From assembly GCA_900540905.1 (NCBI GenBank), contig UQHR01000025.1, positions 1 through 33,358 of the forward strand: DNA of 33,358 nt, in the 5' to 3' direction. The position numbers and the translations under genes are program-made. The notes beneath the pieces were generated by a model that ran no database searches, had not been told where the DNA came from, and worked only from the letters and a program-made list of their open reading frames with translations. The stretch comes from an uncultured Collinsella sp. (GTDB taxonomy: Bacteria > Actinomycetota > Coriobacteriia > Coriobacteriales > Coriobacteriaceae). This document shows, in pieces, positions 5,642 to 12,701 of this stretch (position 1 is the stretch's first letter; every line of letters starts with the position of its first letter).

Positions 5642-7303
5642 ATGACCAAGCATGTGTTCGTAACCGGTGGCGTGGTTTCGTCCCTGGGCAAGGGTATCAC
5701 CGCGGCCTCGCTGGGCCGTCTGCTCAAGTCGCGTGGCTACAAAGTAACGATGCAGAAGGCCGACCCGTATCTGAACGTCGACCCCGGTACCATGAGCCCC
5801 TTCCAGCATGGTGAGGTCTTCGTTACCGAGGACGGTTACGAGTCCGACCTGGACCTGGGTCATTACGAGCGCTTTATTGATGAGAACCTGACCCGCGATT
5901 CCAACTTTACGACCGGTGCCATCTACAAAAGCCTAATCGCCCGCGAGCGTCGCGGCGACTTTTTGGGCGGTACCGTGCAGGTGATTCCTCACGTCACCAA
6001 TGCCATTAAGGACAAGTTCCGCCGCATCGAGGAGCAGACCGGCTCCGATGTAGTCATCACCGAGCTGGGCGGCACGATCGGCGACATCGAGTCGCAGCCG
6101 TTTGTCGAGGCCATCCGCCAGTACCGCAAGGAGGCCGGCCCCGAGAACGTCTGCTACATCCACGTGTCGCTCGTTCCCTATATCGCCGCCGCCCACGAGG
6201 TCAAGACCAAGCCCACACAGCATTCCGTCAAGGAGCTCCGCAGCTTTGGCATCCAGCCCGATATCATCGTGCTGCGCTCCGACCACCATATCGATGACGC
6301 TATCCGCGGAAAGATCGCAAGCTTCTGCGACGTCGACACCGATTGCGTCTTTACCAACGAGGACTGCGCGAGCATTTACGATGTTCCGCAGCTGCTTGCC
6401 GAGCAGGACTTTGACCTGCGCATTTGCGAGCGCCTGGGTCTGGATCCGCGTGAGCGCGACATGAGCGAGTGGAACGAGTTCCTGCGCAAACAGAATCACG
6501 CCAACCATCACGCCGACAAGGTGAAGATCGCCGTCGTGGGTAAGTACACGCAGCTGCCCGATGCGTACCTGTCGGTTATCGAGGCCCTGCACCATGCGGG
6601 CGTCTTCTACGATCGCCATGTGGACGTCCAGCTGGTCGACGGCGAGAGCCTCGACGAGCAGAATGTCTCCGAGGTTCTGGGCGACGCCTCGGGCATCCTG
6701 GTCCCCGGCGGCTTTGGCAAGCGCGCCCTGGAGGGCAAGATCCTCGCGGCCGAGTTTGCCCGTGAGCACAAGATTCCGTATCTGGGCATTTGCCTGGGTA
6801 TGCAGGTCGCCGTGTGCGAGTTCGCCCGCAATGTCGTTGGCCTTGCCGGTGCCAGCTCCTCCGAGTTTGATCCGGACGGTCCGTATAGCGTCATCGATCT
6901 GATGAGCTCGCAGGAGGACGTGACCGAGAAGGGCGGCACCATGCGCCTGGGCGCCTATCCGTGCAAGCTCGCCGCCGATACCCTTGCTCGTGAGGCATAT
7001 GGCGAGGAACTCGTCTACGAGCGTCACCGTCACCGCTTTGAGTTCAACAACGCTTTCCGTGACCAGCTCGAGGACGCCGGCTTGGTTATCTCGGGTCTGT
7101 CGCCCGACGAGCGCCTGGTCGAGATGGTCGAGCTGCCGCGCGACGTGCATCCGTGGTATGTGGCAACCCAGGCTCACCCCGAGTTCAAGAGCCGCCCGAC
7201 CAACCCGCAGCCGCTGTTCCGAGAGTTCGTGCGTGCCTCGATCGGTCAGCACGAGGGTGTCGATCGCCTGCAGGTGACGCCCATGAACCTCGCTACGGAC
7301 TAA
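5642..7303 (+). CDS. pyrG: CTP synthase
   Basis: A 553-residue, full-length cytoplasmic enzyme that aminates UTP to CTP using glutamine and ATP, the last step of pyrimidine nucleotide synthesis. The N-terminal amidoligase domain (about 1-265) opens with KHVFVTGGVVSSLGKGI and has GGTIGDIES near residue 146. The class I glutamine amidotransferase domain (about 290-540) has the nucleophile C384 in GICLGMQ and the H512/E514 pair in QAHPEF. The start is ATG 5642 with a modest AGG-type ribosome site. It is followed after 2 bases by the start of the xerD-like gene, suggesting co-transcription. Confidence 0.97.
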   Translation: MTKHVFVTGGVVSSLGKGITAASLGRLLKSRGYKVTMQKADPYLNVDPGTMSPFQHGEVFVTEDGYESDLDLGHYERFIDENLTRDSNFTTGAIYKSLIARERRGDFLGGTVQVIPHVTNAIKDKFRRIEEQTGSDVVITELGGTIGDIESQPFVEAIRQYRKEAGPENVCYIHVSLVPYIAAAHEVKTKPTQHSVKELRSFGIQPDIIVLRSDHHIDDAIRGKIASFCDVDTDCVFTNEDCASIYDVPQLLAEQDFDLRICERLGLDPRERDMSEWNEFLRKQNHANHHADKVKIAVVGKYTQLPDAYLSVIEALHHAGVFYDRHVDVQLVDGESLDEQNVSEVLGDASGILVPGGFGKRALEGKILAAEFAREHKIPYLGICLGMQVAVCEFARNVVGLAGASSSEFDPDGPYSVIDLMSSQEDVTEKGGTMRLGAYPCKLAADTLAREAYGEELVYERHRHRFEFNNAFRDQLEDAGLVISGLSPDERLVEMVELPRDVHPWYVATQAHPEFKSRPTNPQPLFREFVRASIGQHEGVDRLQVTPMNLATD

Positions 7304-7305
7304 GG

Positions 7306-8247
7306 GTGCCGGCGAACAAAGAACATACCGAAGCTACTCCCTCGTCGCTCGCCGTGGCGGCGGGGGAGTATCTCGATTACCTCGCGGTCGAGCGGGGTTT
7401 GGCGCGCAACACGATTGCGGCCTATCGTCGTGACCTGACGACGTACTGCGCCTATCTGGAGCGGGCGGGTATTGTGTCTTTTGAAGAGGTGACTCGTCAG
7501 GTCGTGGAGGGCTTTGTCGCCGACCGTCGCGATGGGGGCTATTCCGATGCCTCGGTGGAGCGTGCGCTTGCGGCCGTGAAGGGCTTGCACGCCTTTTTGG
7601 TGCGCGATGGGGCTGTGGCCCAAAATCCAACGGCGGCGTTGCGCCTGCCTAAAAAGGCTGATCGTTTGCCGGAGTATCTATCGGTGGAGGATGTCTCGGC
7701 GCTGCTCGATCAAGACTTCCCCGAGGGCGAGATGGGCTTGCGCGACCATGCCATCTTGGAAGTGCTCTACGGATGCGGTTTGCGTGTGAGCGAGTTGGTG
7801 GGGCTCGATGTGGGCGATATCCATATCGACGACGGCTTTGTACTCGTTCGCGGTAAGGGCTCAAAGGAACGCCTGTCCCCGCTGGTGGGAAGCGCGGCGC
7901 GAGCTCTGACGCTCTATGTAACTGAGGGACGTTCTCGCTTGGCGGCCCATGCCCGCGGAACCGAGACCTCGGCGGTCTTTTTAAATAAGAACGGCCGCCG
8001 TCTGTCGCGCCAGGGCATCCATGCCATCTGTGAGCGCTACGGGCGCCAGGTGGGACTGGTGGGACTCCATCCCCATACGCTGCGTCACTCCTTTGCCACC
8101 CATATGCTTGCGGGCGGCGCAGACCTCCGTGTGCTACAGGAGATCTTGGGACATGCCGATATATCGACCACGCAGGTCTACACGCATGTCGATCGTACGC
8201 AACTGACCGAGGTCTATCTGGCAGCGCACCCGCTGGCGCATCGTTAA
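7306..8247 (+). CDS. xerD: Tyrosine recombinase, XerD/XerC type
   Basis: A 313-residue integrase-family recombinase, near the usual 295-310 of XerC/XerD, presumably resolving chromosome dimers at dif. The N-terminal SAM-like core-binding domain (about 17-105) includes YLDYLAVERGLARNTIAAYR. The catalytic set is complete: R160 (CGLRVSEL), K184 (GKGSKERL), H257 and R260 (HTLRH), H283 (GHADIS) and nucleophile Y292 (TQVYTHVD). The start is taken as GTG 7306, two bases after the pyrG stop. No clear ribosome site precedes it, so translation is probably coupled to pyrG. The frame is open further upstream inside pyrG, but that part is a shadow. XerC versus XerD cannot be settled from the sequence alone. 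Confidence 0.88.
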   Translation: MPANKEHTEATPSSLAVAAGEYLDYLAVERGLARNTIAAYRRDLTTYCAYLERAGIVSFEEVTRQVVEGFVADRRDGGYSDASVERALAAVKGLHAFLVRDGAVAQNPTAALRLPKKADRLPEYLSVEDVSALLDQDFPEGEMGLRDHAILEVLYGCGLRVSELVGLDVGDIHIDDGFVLVRGKGSKERLSPLVGSAARALTLYVTEGRSRLAAHARGTETSAVFLNKNGRRLSRQGIHAICERYGRQVGLVGLHPHTLRHSFATHMLAGGADLRVLQEILGHADISTTQVYTHVDRTQLTEVYLAAHPLAHR

Positions 8248-8280
8248 CATATCGCTGGCCTGCATATTTATAGGTATTTG

Positions 8281-8350
8281 GGGACGGGCCCCAGATTGCC
8301 GCGGCGTGCTTTTGCGCGCGCAGGGGCGATCTGGGGCCCGTCCCATTTTT
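8281..8350 (+). terminator. Long palindromic terminator after xerD
   Basis: 8281-8300 pairs with 8325-8344 over 20 bases with a single T-G pair (core GGGACGGGCCCCAGAT and its exact complement), followed by ATTTTT. The stem is far longer than needed for termination and may belong to a dispersed palindromic repeat family. Confidence 0.8.
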
Positions 8351-8612
8351 CGTCACTTGTCGTCGCGGTGGTGGACCGAATGTGCCTTGGGTGGGGGAGT
8401 TTGGGGGCGATGTGAACGGCATGTAAAGGGACGCAAAAATCGCCTCAAGGTCAACTTGAAGGTTGAGGTTGAAAGGCGGGGTGCCACAGGTGGCATCCCG
8501 CCGTTGCTGTAAACACAACATATTGTGTTTTCGAACATGTGCTTGGGGGTGTTTTGCGATATATGGTGGGTGGAGTGGTGGGGCGGGGGGGGGGAAGGGG
8601 GGGGGAAAGGTG
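8351..8612. promoter_or_regulatory. Upstream control region of the division cluster, no gene
   Basis: No reading frame here is credible. Visible elements are TGGGG-N5-TGGGG (8392-8396 and 8402-8406); the near-palindrome TCAACTTGAAGGTTGA (8451-8466); a 12-base hairpin with one G-T pair (8475-8486 with 8491-8502); the perfect dyad AAACACAA/TTGTGTTT (8511-8518 with 8523-8530); and G-runs of 4, 10 and 9 at 8580-8583, 8585-8594 and 8597-8605. The region is unusually G-rich on the + strand from about 8540 to 8610. Confidence 0.6.
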
Positions 8613-8641
8613 TTGAAAAATGGGGCGGTTCCCCATATTAT
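8613..8641 (+). promoter_or_regulatory. mraZ / dcw operon promoter
   Basis: TTGAAA (8613-8618) and TATTAT (8636-8641) are separated by exactly 17 bases, the best sigma-70-type promoter in the window. The spacer contains the palindrome TGGGGCGGTTCCCCA (8621-8635). Transcription would begin near 8648, giving a leader of about 60 bases. Confidence 0.75.
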
Positions 8642-8671
8642 TAATGACGTCGACAGGCGGGGTGGTTCCCC
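8622..8671. promoter_or_regulatory. Pair of operator-like repeats GGGGYGGTTCCCC on the mraZ promoter
   Basis: The 13-base sequence GGGGYGGTTCCCC occurs at 8622-8634 (between -35 and -10) and at 8659-8671 (early leader, extended to GCGGGG/CCCCGC). The copies are 37 bases apart. Position and symmetry suggest binding of a repressor, possibly MraZ itself, although neither copy has the classical TGGGN direct-repeat form. Confidence 0.5.
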
Positions 8672-8709
8672 GCGTACGTGCCATCTGAGTAACCGAGGGG
8701 AGGGCGCAC

Positions 8710-9144
8710 ATGGGAATGACTGGTGCATACGAGCGCAATCTCGATGCAAAAGGTCGTCTATCCCTGCCTGCACCCCTTCGCGAGGAGCTTGGAGAGCACG
8801 TTCGCGTGTTTAAAGCCCTGGATGTCGATGCTCTGTACGTGTTCTCTGCCGAGGCCTTCGATAAGTGGGTCGAAGGACTCTTCGCGGGTCGTGAGGGCCA
8901 CGAGGGTTTTAACCCGCGTGACATCAACGACCAGAAGCTCATGAGGGCGATCAACAAGCGCACCACGTCGATGGATGTGGACAGCGCGGGTCGTATCGGT
9001 CTTTCTGAGTCTCTCCGCAAGCAGGCGAACCTCGACCGCGAGGTCACGGTTGTGGGCAACTACGACCACCTTGAGGTTTGGGATCGCGCCGCGGCCGATG
9101 AGGACGATGATGACGAGGCCCTGCTGGACCTCTTCTTCTCGTAA
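8710..9144 (+). CDS. mraZ: Transcriptional regulator / division-cluster protein MraZ
   Basis: A 144-residue, AbrB-like DNA-binding protein that in other bacteria represses the division cluster by binding upstream of its own gene. Both DXXXR signatures are present: DAKGR at residues 12-16 and DSAGR at 91-95. The C-terminus is a strongly acidic tail (DEDDDDEALLDLFFS). The ribosome site GAGGGGAGGG (8695-8704) is 5 bases before ATG 8710. ATG 8716 is a possible but less well-spaced alternative. It is the first gene of the cluster, directly behind the promoter, as usual, with rsmH 20 bases downstream. Confidence 0.95.
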   Translation: MGMTGAYERNLDAKGRLSLPAPLREELGEHVRVFKALDVDALYVFSAEAFDKWVEGLFAGREGHEGFNPRDINDQKLMRAINKRTTSMDVDSAGRIGLSESLRKQANLDREVTVVGNYDHLEVWDRAAADEDDDDEALLDLFFS

Positions 9145-9164
9145 GGGCAAGGCACGAGTAACGG

Positions 9165-10130
9165 ATGGAGCGTGGGATCTTGACACAAGAATATCGGCAT
9201 GAACCTGTCATGCTCGGCGAAGTGCTTGAGTCGCTGCAGCTAAAGAGCGGCTCCGTCGTCTGCGACTGCACCCTTGGCGGTGCCGGCCATTCGGTAAAGA
9301 TGGCCGCGCAGGTGGGGGAAACCGGCCTTTTGCTCGGCGTCGATCAGGACGACATGGCCCTCGAGGCCGCTGGCGCCCGTCTGGACCGCGAGGTTCCCGG
9401 CGTTCCGCACCAGCTGCTGAAGGGCAACTTCGGCGACTTGGACGAGCTGCTTTGCTCGGCCGAGGTGCCTGGGGTCGATGGCTTCCTGTTCGATTTGGGC
9501 GTTTCGTCACCGCAACTCGATATCCCTGGCAGGGGCTTTTCGTATAACGAGGACGCCCCATTGGACATGCGGATGGATCCGGGTAATAACACCTTAAACG
9601 CAGCTGAGGTCATCAACACCTATAACGAACACGACCTCGCCCGGATTCTACGCGTCTACGGCGAAGAGAAGTTCGCCTCGCAGATCGCGCGCGAGATCGT
9701 GCGCCGCCGCGAGCAAGAACCGATCGAAACCACCGGCCAATTTGTCGAGATCATCAAGGCGGGTATCCCGGCTGCCGCTCGTCGGCATGGCGGACACCCG
9801 GCCAAGAAAAGTTTCCAGGCCATTCGCATCGAGGTCAATCACGAGCTCGATGTGCTCGAACGAGGGCTTGATGCCGCCACCAGGTGGCTCAAACCGGGCG
9901 GACGTATCTGCGTCATCTCGTATCACTCGCTCGAGGACCGTATCGTAAAGAACCACTTTAAGGAGATGAGCCAGGGGTGCACGTGTCCGCCGGAGATTCC
10001 GGTGTGCGTGTGCGGCAACGTGCCGATACTCAAGGTCATCACCCGCAAACCCTTGGTTGCCCAGCCTGATGAGGTTGAGCGCAACCCTCGGGCGAGATCA
10101 GCCAAAATCCGCGTGGCGCAGCGTCTGTAG
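9165..10130 (+). CDS. rsmH: 16S rRNA (cytosine1402-N4)-methyltransferase
   Basis: This enzyme methylates N4 of C1402 in the decoding centre of 16S rRNA using S-adenosylmethionine. It is 321 residues (family about 310). The N-terminus YRHEPVMLGEVLE is typical. The SAM motif TLGGAGHS is at 36-43 and GVDQDD at 58-63. FDLGVSSPQLD, RGFSY and DMRMDP follow, and the C-terminus ends RSAKIRVAQRL. Start: ATG 9165 lacks a good ribosome site. TTG 9180 has GGAG (9167-9170) nine bases before it and would give a 316-residue protein beginning MTQEYRHEPV, so the start is uncertain by five codons. Confidence 0.95.
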   Translation: MERGILTQEYRHEPVMLGEVLESLQLKSGSVVCDCTLGGAGHSVKMAAQVGETGLLLGVDQDDMALEAAGARLDREVPGVPHQLLKGNFGDLDELLCSAEVPGVDGFLFDLGVSSPQLDIPGRGFSYNEDAPLDMRMDPGNNTLNAAEVINTYNEHDLARILRVYGEEKFASQIAREIVRRREQEPIETTGQFVEIIKAGIPAAARRHGGHPAKKSFQAIRIEVNHELDVLERGLDAATRWLKPGGRICVISYHSLEDRIVKNHFKEMSQGCTCPPEIPVCVCGNVPILKVITRKPLVAQPDEVERNPRARSAKIRVAQRL

Positions 10131-10220
10131 GCGCGACCGCGCGATATTGGACCTCCCGCTCGCACCATAAACGAAGCTTAAACACACTACCAACGTACTC
10201 GGGATGGGAGGCGGCATATC

Positions 10221-10691
10221 ATGGGCTACAACACTTCAAGCGCAGCACTCGCCTATGATATGAACGCCATGCCCGCCTATCGTGAGACGCCGCAGGCCCC
10301 CGTTGCTCCCCGTGAGCAGCGCACGCCGCGCTTTGATGTCTACACGGGCGCGGGCCGTCAGGCAAACCAGGCGGTAAGCCCGGTTTTCATGAGCGTTCTT
10401 AAAACGTTTTGCATCATTGCGGCTATCTTCATGACGATCGGCGTCGCTCGCGTGGCGCTCGCCGGCGTTACGGCCCAGGTGCTCAACAGCAACGCCGAGC
10501 TTACCAACACGCTCGAAAAGGCGACCGATGAGAGCTCCGACCTGGAGGTCATGCATTCGGTCTATGGCGCCGACACGCGCATTCGCGACCTTGCGGGCGC
10601 TTATGGCATGGTGGAGCCCAGCGAGAGCGTTACACTTGACTTTTCGCAGGATGCAGCCGCGGGCGCCAACGCGACCGCGACCGCTCAGTAG
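10221..10691 (+). CDS. ftsL: FtsL-like single-pass division protein
   Basis: A 156-residue bitopic protein between rsmH and the division PBP, the standard place of ftsL. A Pro/Arg-rich cytoplasmic part of about 55 residues is followed by one membrane helix (about 58-81). The external part (82-130) has spaced leucines (AQVLNSNAELTNTLEKATDESSDLEV) compatible with a short coiled coil, and an Ala-rich tail follows. FtsL proteins have little sequence conservation, so the call rests on position, topology and size. By family role it would join FtsQ and a DivIC-type partner to activate FtsW and the PBP. The ribosome site GGGAGG is 8-10 bases before ATG 10221. Confidence 0.7.
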   Translation: MGYNTSSAALAYDMNAMPAYRETPQAPVAPREQRTPRFDVYTGAGRQANQAVSPVFMSVLKTFCIIAAIFMTIGVARVALAGVTAQVLNSNAELTNTLEKATDESSDLEVMHSVYGADTRIRDLAGAYGMVEPSESVTLDFSQDAAAGANATATAQ

Positions 10692-10708
10692 CAAGACGGT
10701 AGCTGAGT

Positions 10709-12574
10709 ATGACAAATGACTATCGCCGCGGTTCCGATGGGGGCCGCGGTTCTGGACGTCCCTCGTTGCGGGGACGTTCTGGTTATCAAGGAACGGGTCG
10801 GCAATCTTACAACGCCGGGCAGTCCCGTGGCAACGACCCGGCGTCGCGACTTCGCGGCTCGGGCGGCCCTCAAGTGCATAACAACAGGTCGCGCAAGAGT
10901 TCGTCGACCGAATGGCTCACAGGCGCGCCTCTGCCTCGCCGCAAAGCCGTCATGGGATTCATTGGGTTTGGCTTGGGCTTGGGCGTCTTTCGCCTTGCCG
11001 ACTATCAAATTGTTGAAGCCGATAAACTGCGCGAGCGTGCCGATGCGCGCCGCCTGCTTGCGCAGACCCTCTATGCCAAACGCGGCACCATCTACGACCG
11101 CAACGGTAACGTGCTGGCGTCGTCGGTCGAATGTCGCAACATCGCCGTGAACCCGCAGCTTGTCGAGGATGTCGACAAGACGGTGTCGGCGCTGGTCAAG
11201 GCAACTGGGATCGATAAAAAGACCTGCCGCAAGCTCGTCGAGTCCGATGGCACCTGGGTGTATATCAAGCGCCAGGTGGACGAAGACGATGCTGCGGCGC
11301 TGGAGAAGAAGAACCTGCCCGGCGTGCTTTTTGAGCAGGCCATGAAGCGCGTATATCCATACGGCAATCTGGCATCGCAGGTGCTGGGTGTAGTGAATGT
11401 AGACAACGACGGCTTGACGGGTCTCGAGAAGCAATACAACAAGCTTCTGACCGGTACGAACGGTTCTCTTGTGCGCGAGCGCGCGAGGGACGGCAGCTAT
11501 ATCGCGGGCGGTGCCTATAAAAAGGTGGCTGCGGTCGACGGCGTTGATATCGTGACGACGCTCGACGTCAATATCCAGCGTGCGGCTGAGGATGCCCTGG
11601 CAGAGGCAGTTGAGAAGACTAAGGCCAAGAACGGCTCGGCGCTGGTCACCGATCCTACGACAGGCGAGATCTTGGCAGCCTGCTCGTATCCGACTTACGA
11701 CCAGACCGATCTGGAAAACGCCAAGACCGAGGATATGAACTTGCGCCTGGTCACCGACGCCTACGAGCCCGGCTCGGTCTTTAAGACGCTCGTGGCGGGC
11801 GCCGGCTTCGACTTGGGCGTCGTGCGATCGAGTACGTCGTTTGAGGTGCCGGCGAGCATCAAGGTGGGTGACGATACCGTCACCGATGCCGACAAGCGCG
11901 ACTATGCCATGACCATGGATGTGCGCGAGATGATGCGCCGTTCGTCCAACGTGGGCTTTGTCCTGGTGGGGCGCAAGATCGGTGCCGACGACTTTGCCGC
12001 CTATGTGGACAAGTGGGGCATCGGTCACAGCTCCGGTGTCGATTTTCCGGGCGAGAGCCTGGGCATCGTCAAGGAGCGTGACCAGTATGACGGCGCCACG
12101 CTGGGATCGATGAGCTTTGGACAGGCGCTGTCCGTCTCGCCGATTGAGATCGCACGTGCCGTGGGCGGCATCGCCAACGGCGGCGTGATGATGACCCCGC
12201 ACTTCTATAAGTCCAGCAAAGGCGACGAGAAGGACTGGGGCGAAGGCGAACGCGCGATTTCTGAGGACGCCGCATCCCAGGTGACATCGTGCATGCAGAC
12301 GGTCGTGTCCGAGGGAACGGGCGTTGGCGGCGCGGTTGACGGCTATGACGTGGCGGGTAAGACCGGTACGGCCGAACGAGCCGACGAGAACGGCGGCTAC
12401 CTCAAGGAGAACTACATGTCGTCCTTTATGGGCTTTGCGCCGGCACAATCGCCCAAGGTGCTGTGCTATATCACGCTCGACGGAACGCCGAGCGGCTCAG
12501 ATGCCGCTGCGGTGCCGTTCCAGTCCATTATGGCCAACGCGCTCGACGTGCTGGGTATCCCGCACACGAAGTAG
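10709..12574 (+). CDS. ftsI: Class B penicillin-binding protein, FtsI/PBP3-like septal transpeptidase
   Basis: A 621-residue membrane-anchored D,D-transpeptidase that crosslinks septal peptidoglycan made by FtsW. About 75 cytoplasmic residues rich in Gly, Arg and Ser precede one membrane helix (about 79-97). The dimerisation region begins RGTIYDRNGNVLASS. The transpeptidase motifs are S356-V-F-K359 (PGSVFKT), S412-S-N414 and K551-T-G553. There is no PASTA domain after the catalytic domain. The start ATG 10709 is 17 bases after the ftsL-like stop, with a weak ribosome site. murE, which usually follows, is missing. The next gene is murF after a 127-base gap. Confidence 0.93.
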   Translation: MTNDYRRGSDGGRGSGRPSLRGRSGYQGTGRQSYNAGQSRGNDPASRLRGSGGPQVHNNRSRKSSSTEWLTGAPLPRRKAVMGFIGFGLGLGVFRLADYQIVEADKLRERADARRLLAQTLYAKRGTIYDRNGNVLASSVECRNIAVNPQLVEDVDKTVSALVKATGIDKKTCRKLVESDGTWVYIKRQVDEDDAAALEKKNLPGVLFEQAMKRVYPYGNLASQVLGVVNVDNDGLTGLEKQYNKLLTGTNGSLVRERARDGSYIAGGAYKKVAAVDGVDIVTTLDVNIQRAAEDALAEAVEKTKAKNGSALVTDPTTGEILAACSYPTYDQTDLENAKTEDMNLRLVTDAYEPGSVFKTLVAGAGFDLGVVRSSTSFEVPASIKVGDDTVTDADKRDYAMTMDVREMMRRSSNVGFVLVGRKIGADDFAAYVDKWGIGHSSGVDFPGESLGIVKERDQYDGATLGSMSFGQALSVSPIEIARAVGGIANGGVMMTPHFYKSSKGDEKDWGEGERAISEDAASQVTSCMQTVVSEGTGVGGAVDGYDVAGKTGTAERADENGGYLKENYMSSFMGFAPAQSPKVLCYITLDGTPSGSDAAAVPFQSIMANALDVLGIPHTK

Positions 12575-12592
12575 GGGGTTACAATCTTTGGG

Positions 12593-12664
12593 GCGTGGTT
12601 TGTTGTCCCATATGAGGGGTGTTCACATGCCCTGCACCACGCATGCGCGGCGCTGGGATACAAT
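12593..12664 (+). promoter_or_regulatory. Hairpin and possible internal promoter before murF
   Basis: GCGTGGT (12593-12599) pairs with ACCACGC (12636-12642) across a 36-base loop, and TACAAT at 12659-12664 could serve as a -10 box. No matching -35 is seen. This is the largest gap inside the cluster upstream of ftsZ, lying where murE would normally be. Confidence 0.3.
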
Positions 12665-12701
12665 ACGCCGATAGCATTATTAGGTTTACAGGGGAGCTGC
12701 A

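Noticed and set aside
5933..7252. 439-codon open frame antisense to pyrG, and similar long antisense frames over ftsI (587 codons), murF/mraY (632) and mraY/murD (583).
   Set aside because: They mirror strongly biased high-GC codons of well-identified genes, lack ribosome sites and have low-information compositions with no family motifs.
8511..8530. AAACACAA-CATA-TTGTGTTT dyad near xerD considered as a dif site.
   Set aside because: dif sites have two 11-base arms with a 6-base centre and a TTATGTTAA-like XerD arm. This dyad has 8-base arms and a 4-base centre.
8306..8538. Short open frames on both strands between xerD and mraZ.
   Set aside because: They cross the terminator stem and hairpins and show no start signal or family-like sequence.
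8561..8583. GTGG/TGGG repeats just before the G-tracts considered as classical MraZ boxes.
   Set aside because: The spacings are 4, 5, 3 and 12 bases with no 10-base periodicity.
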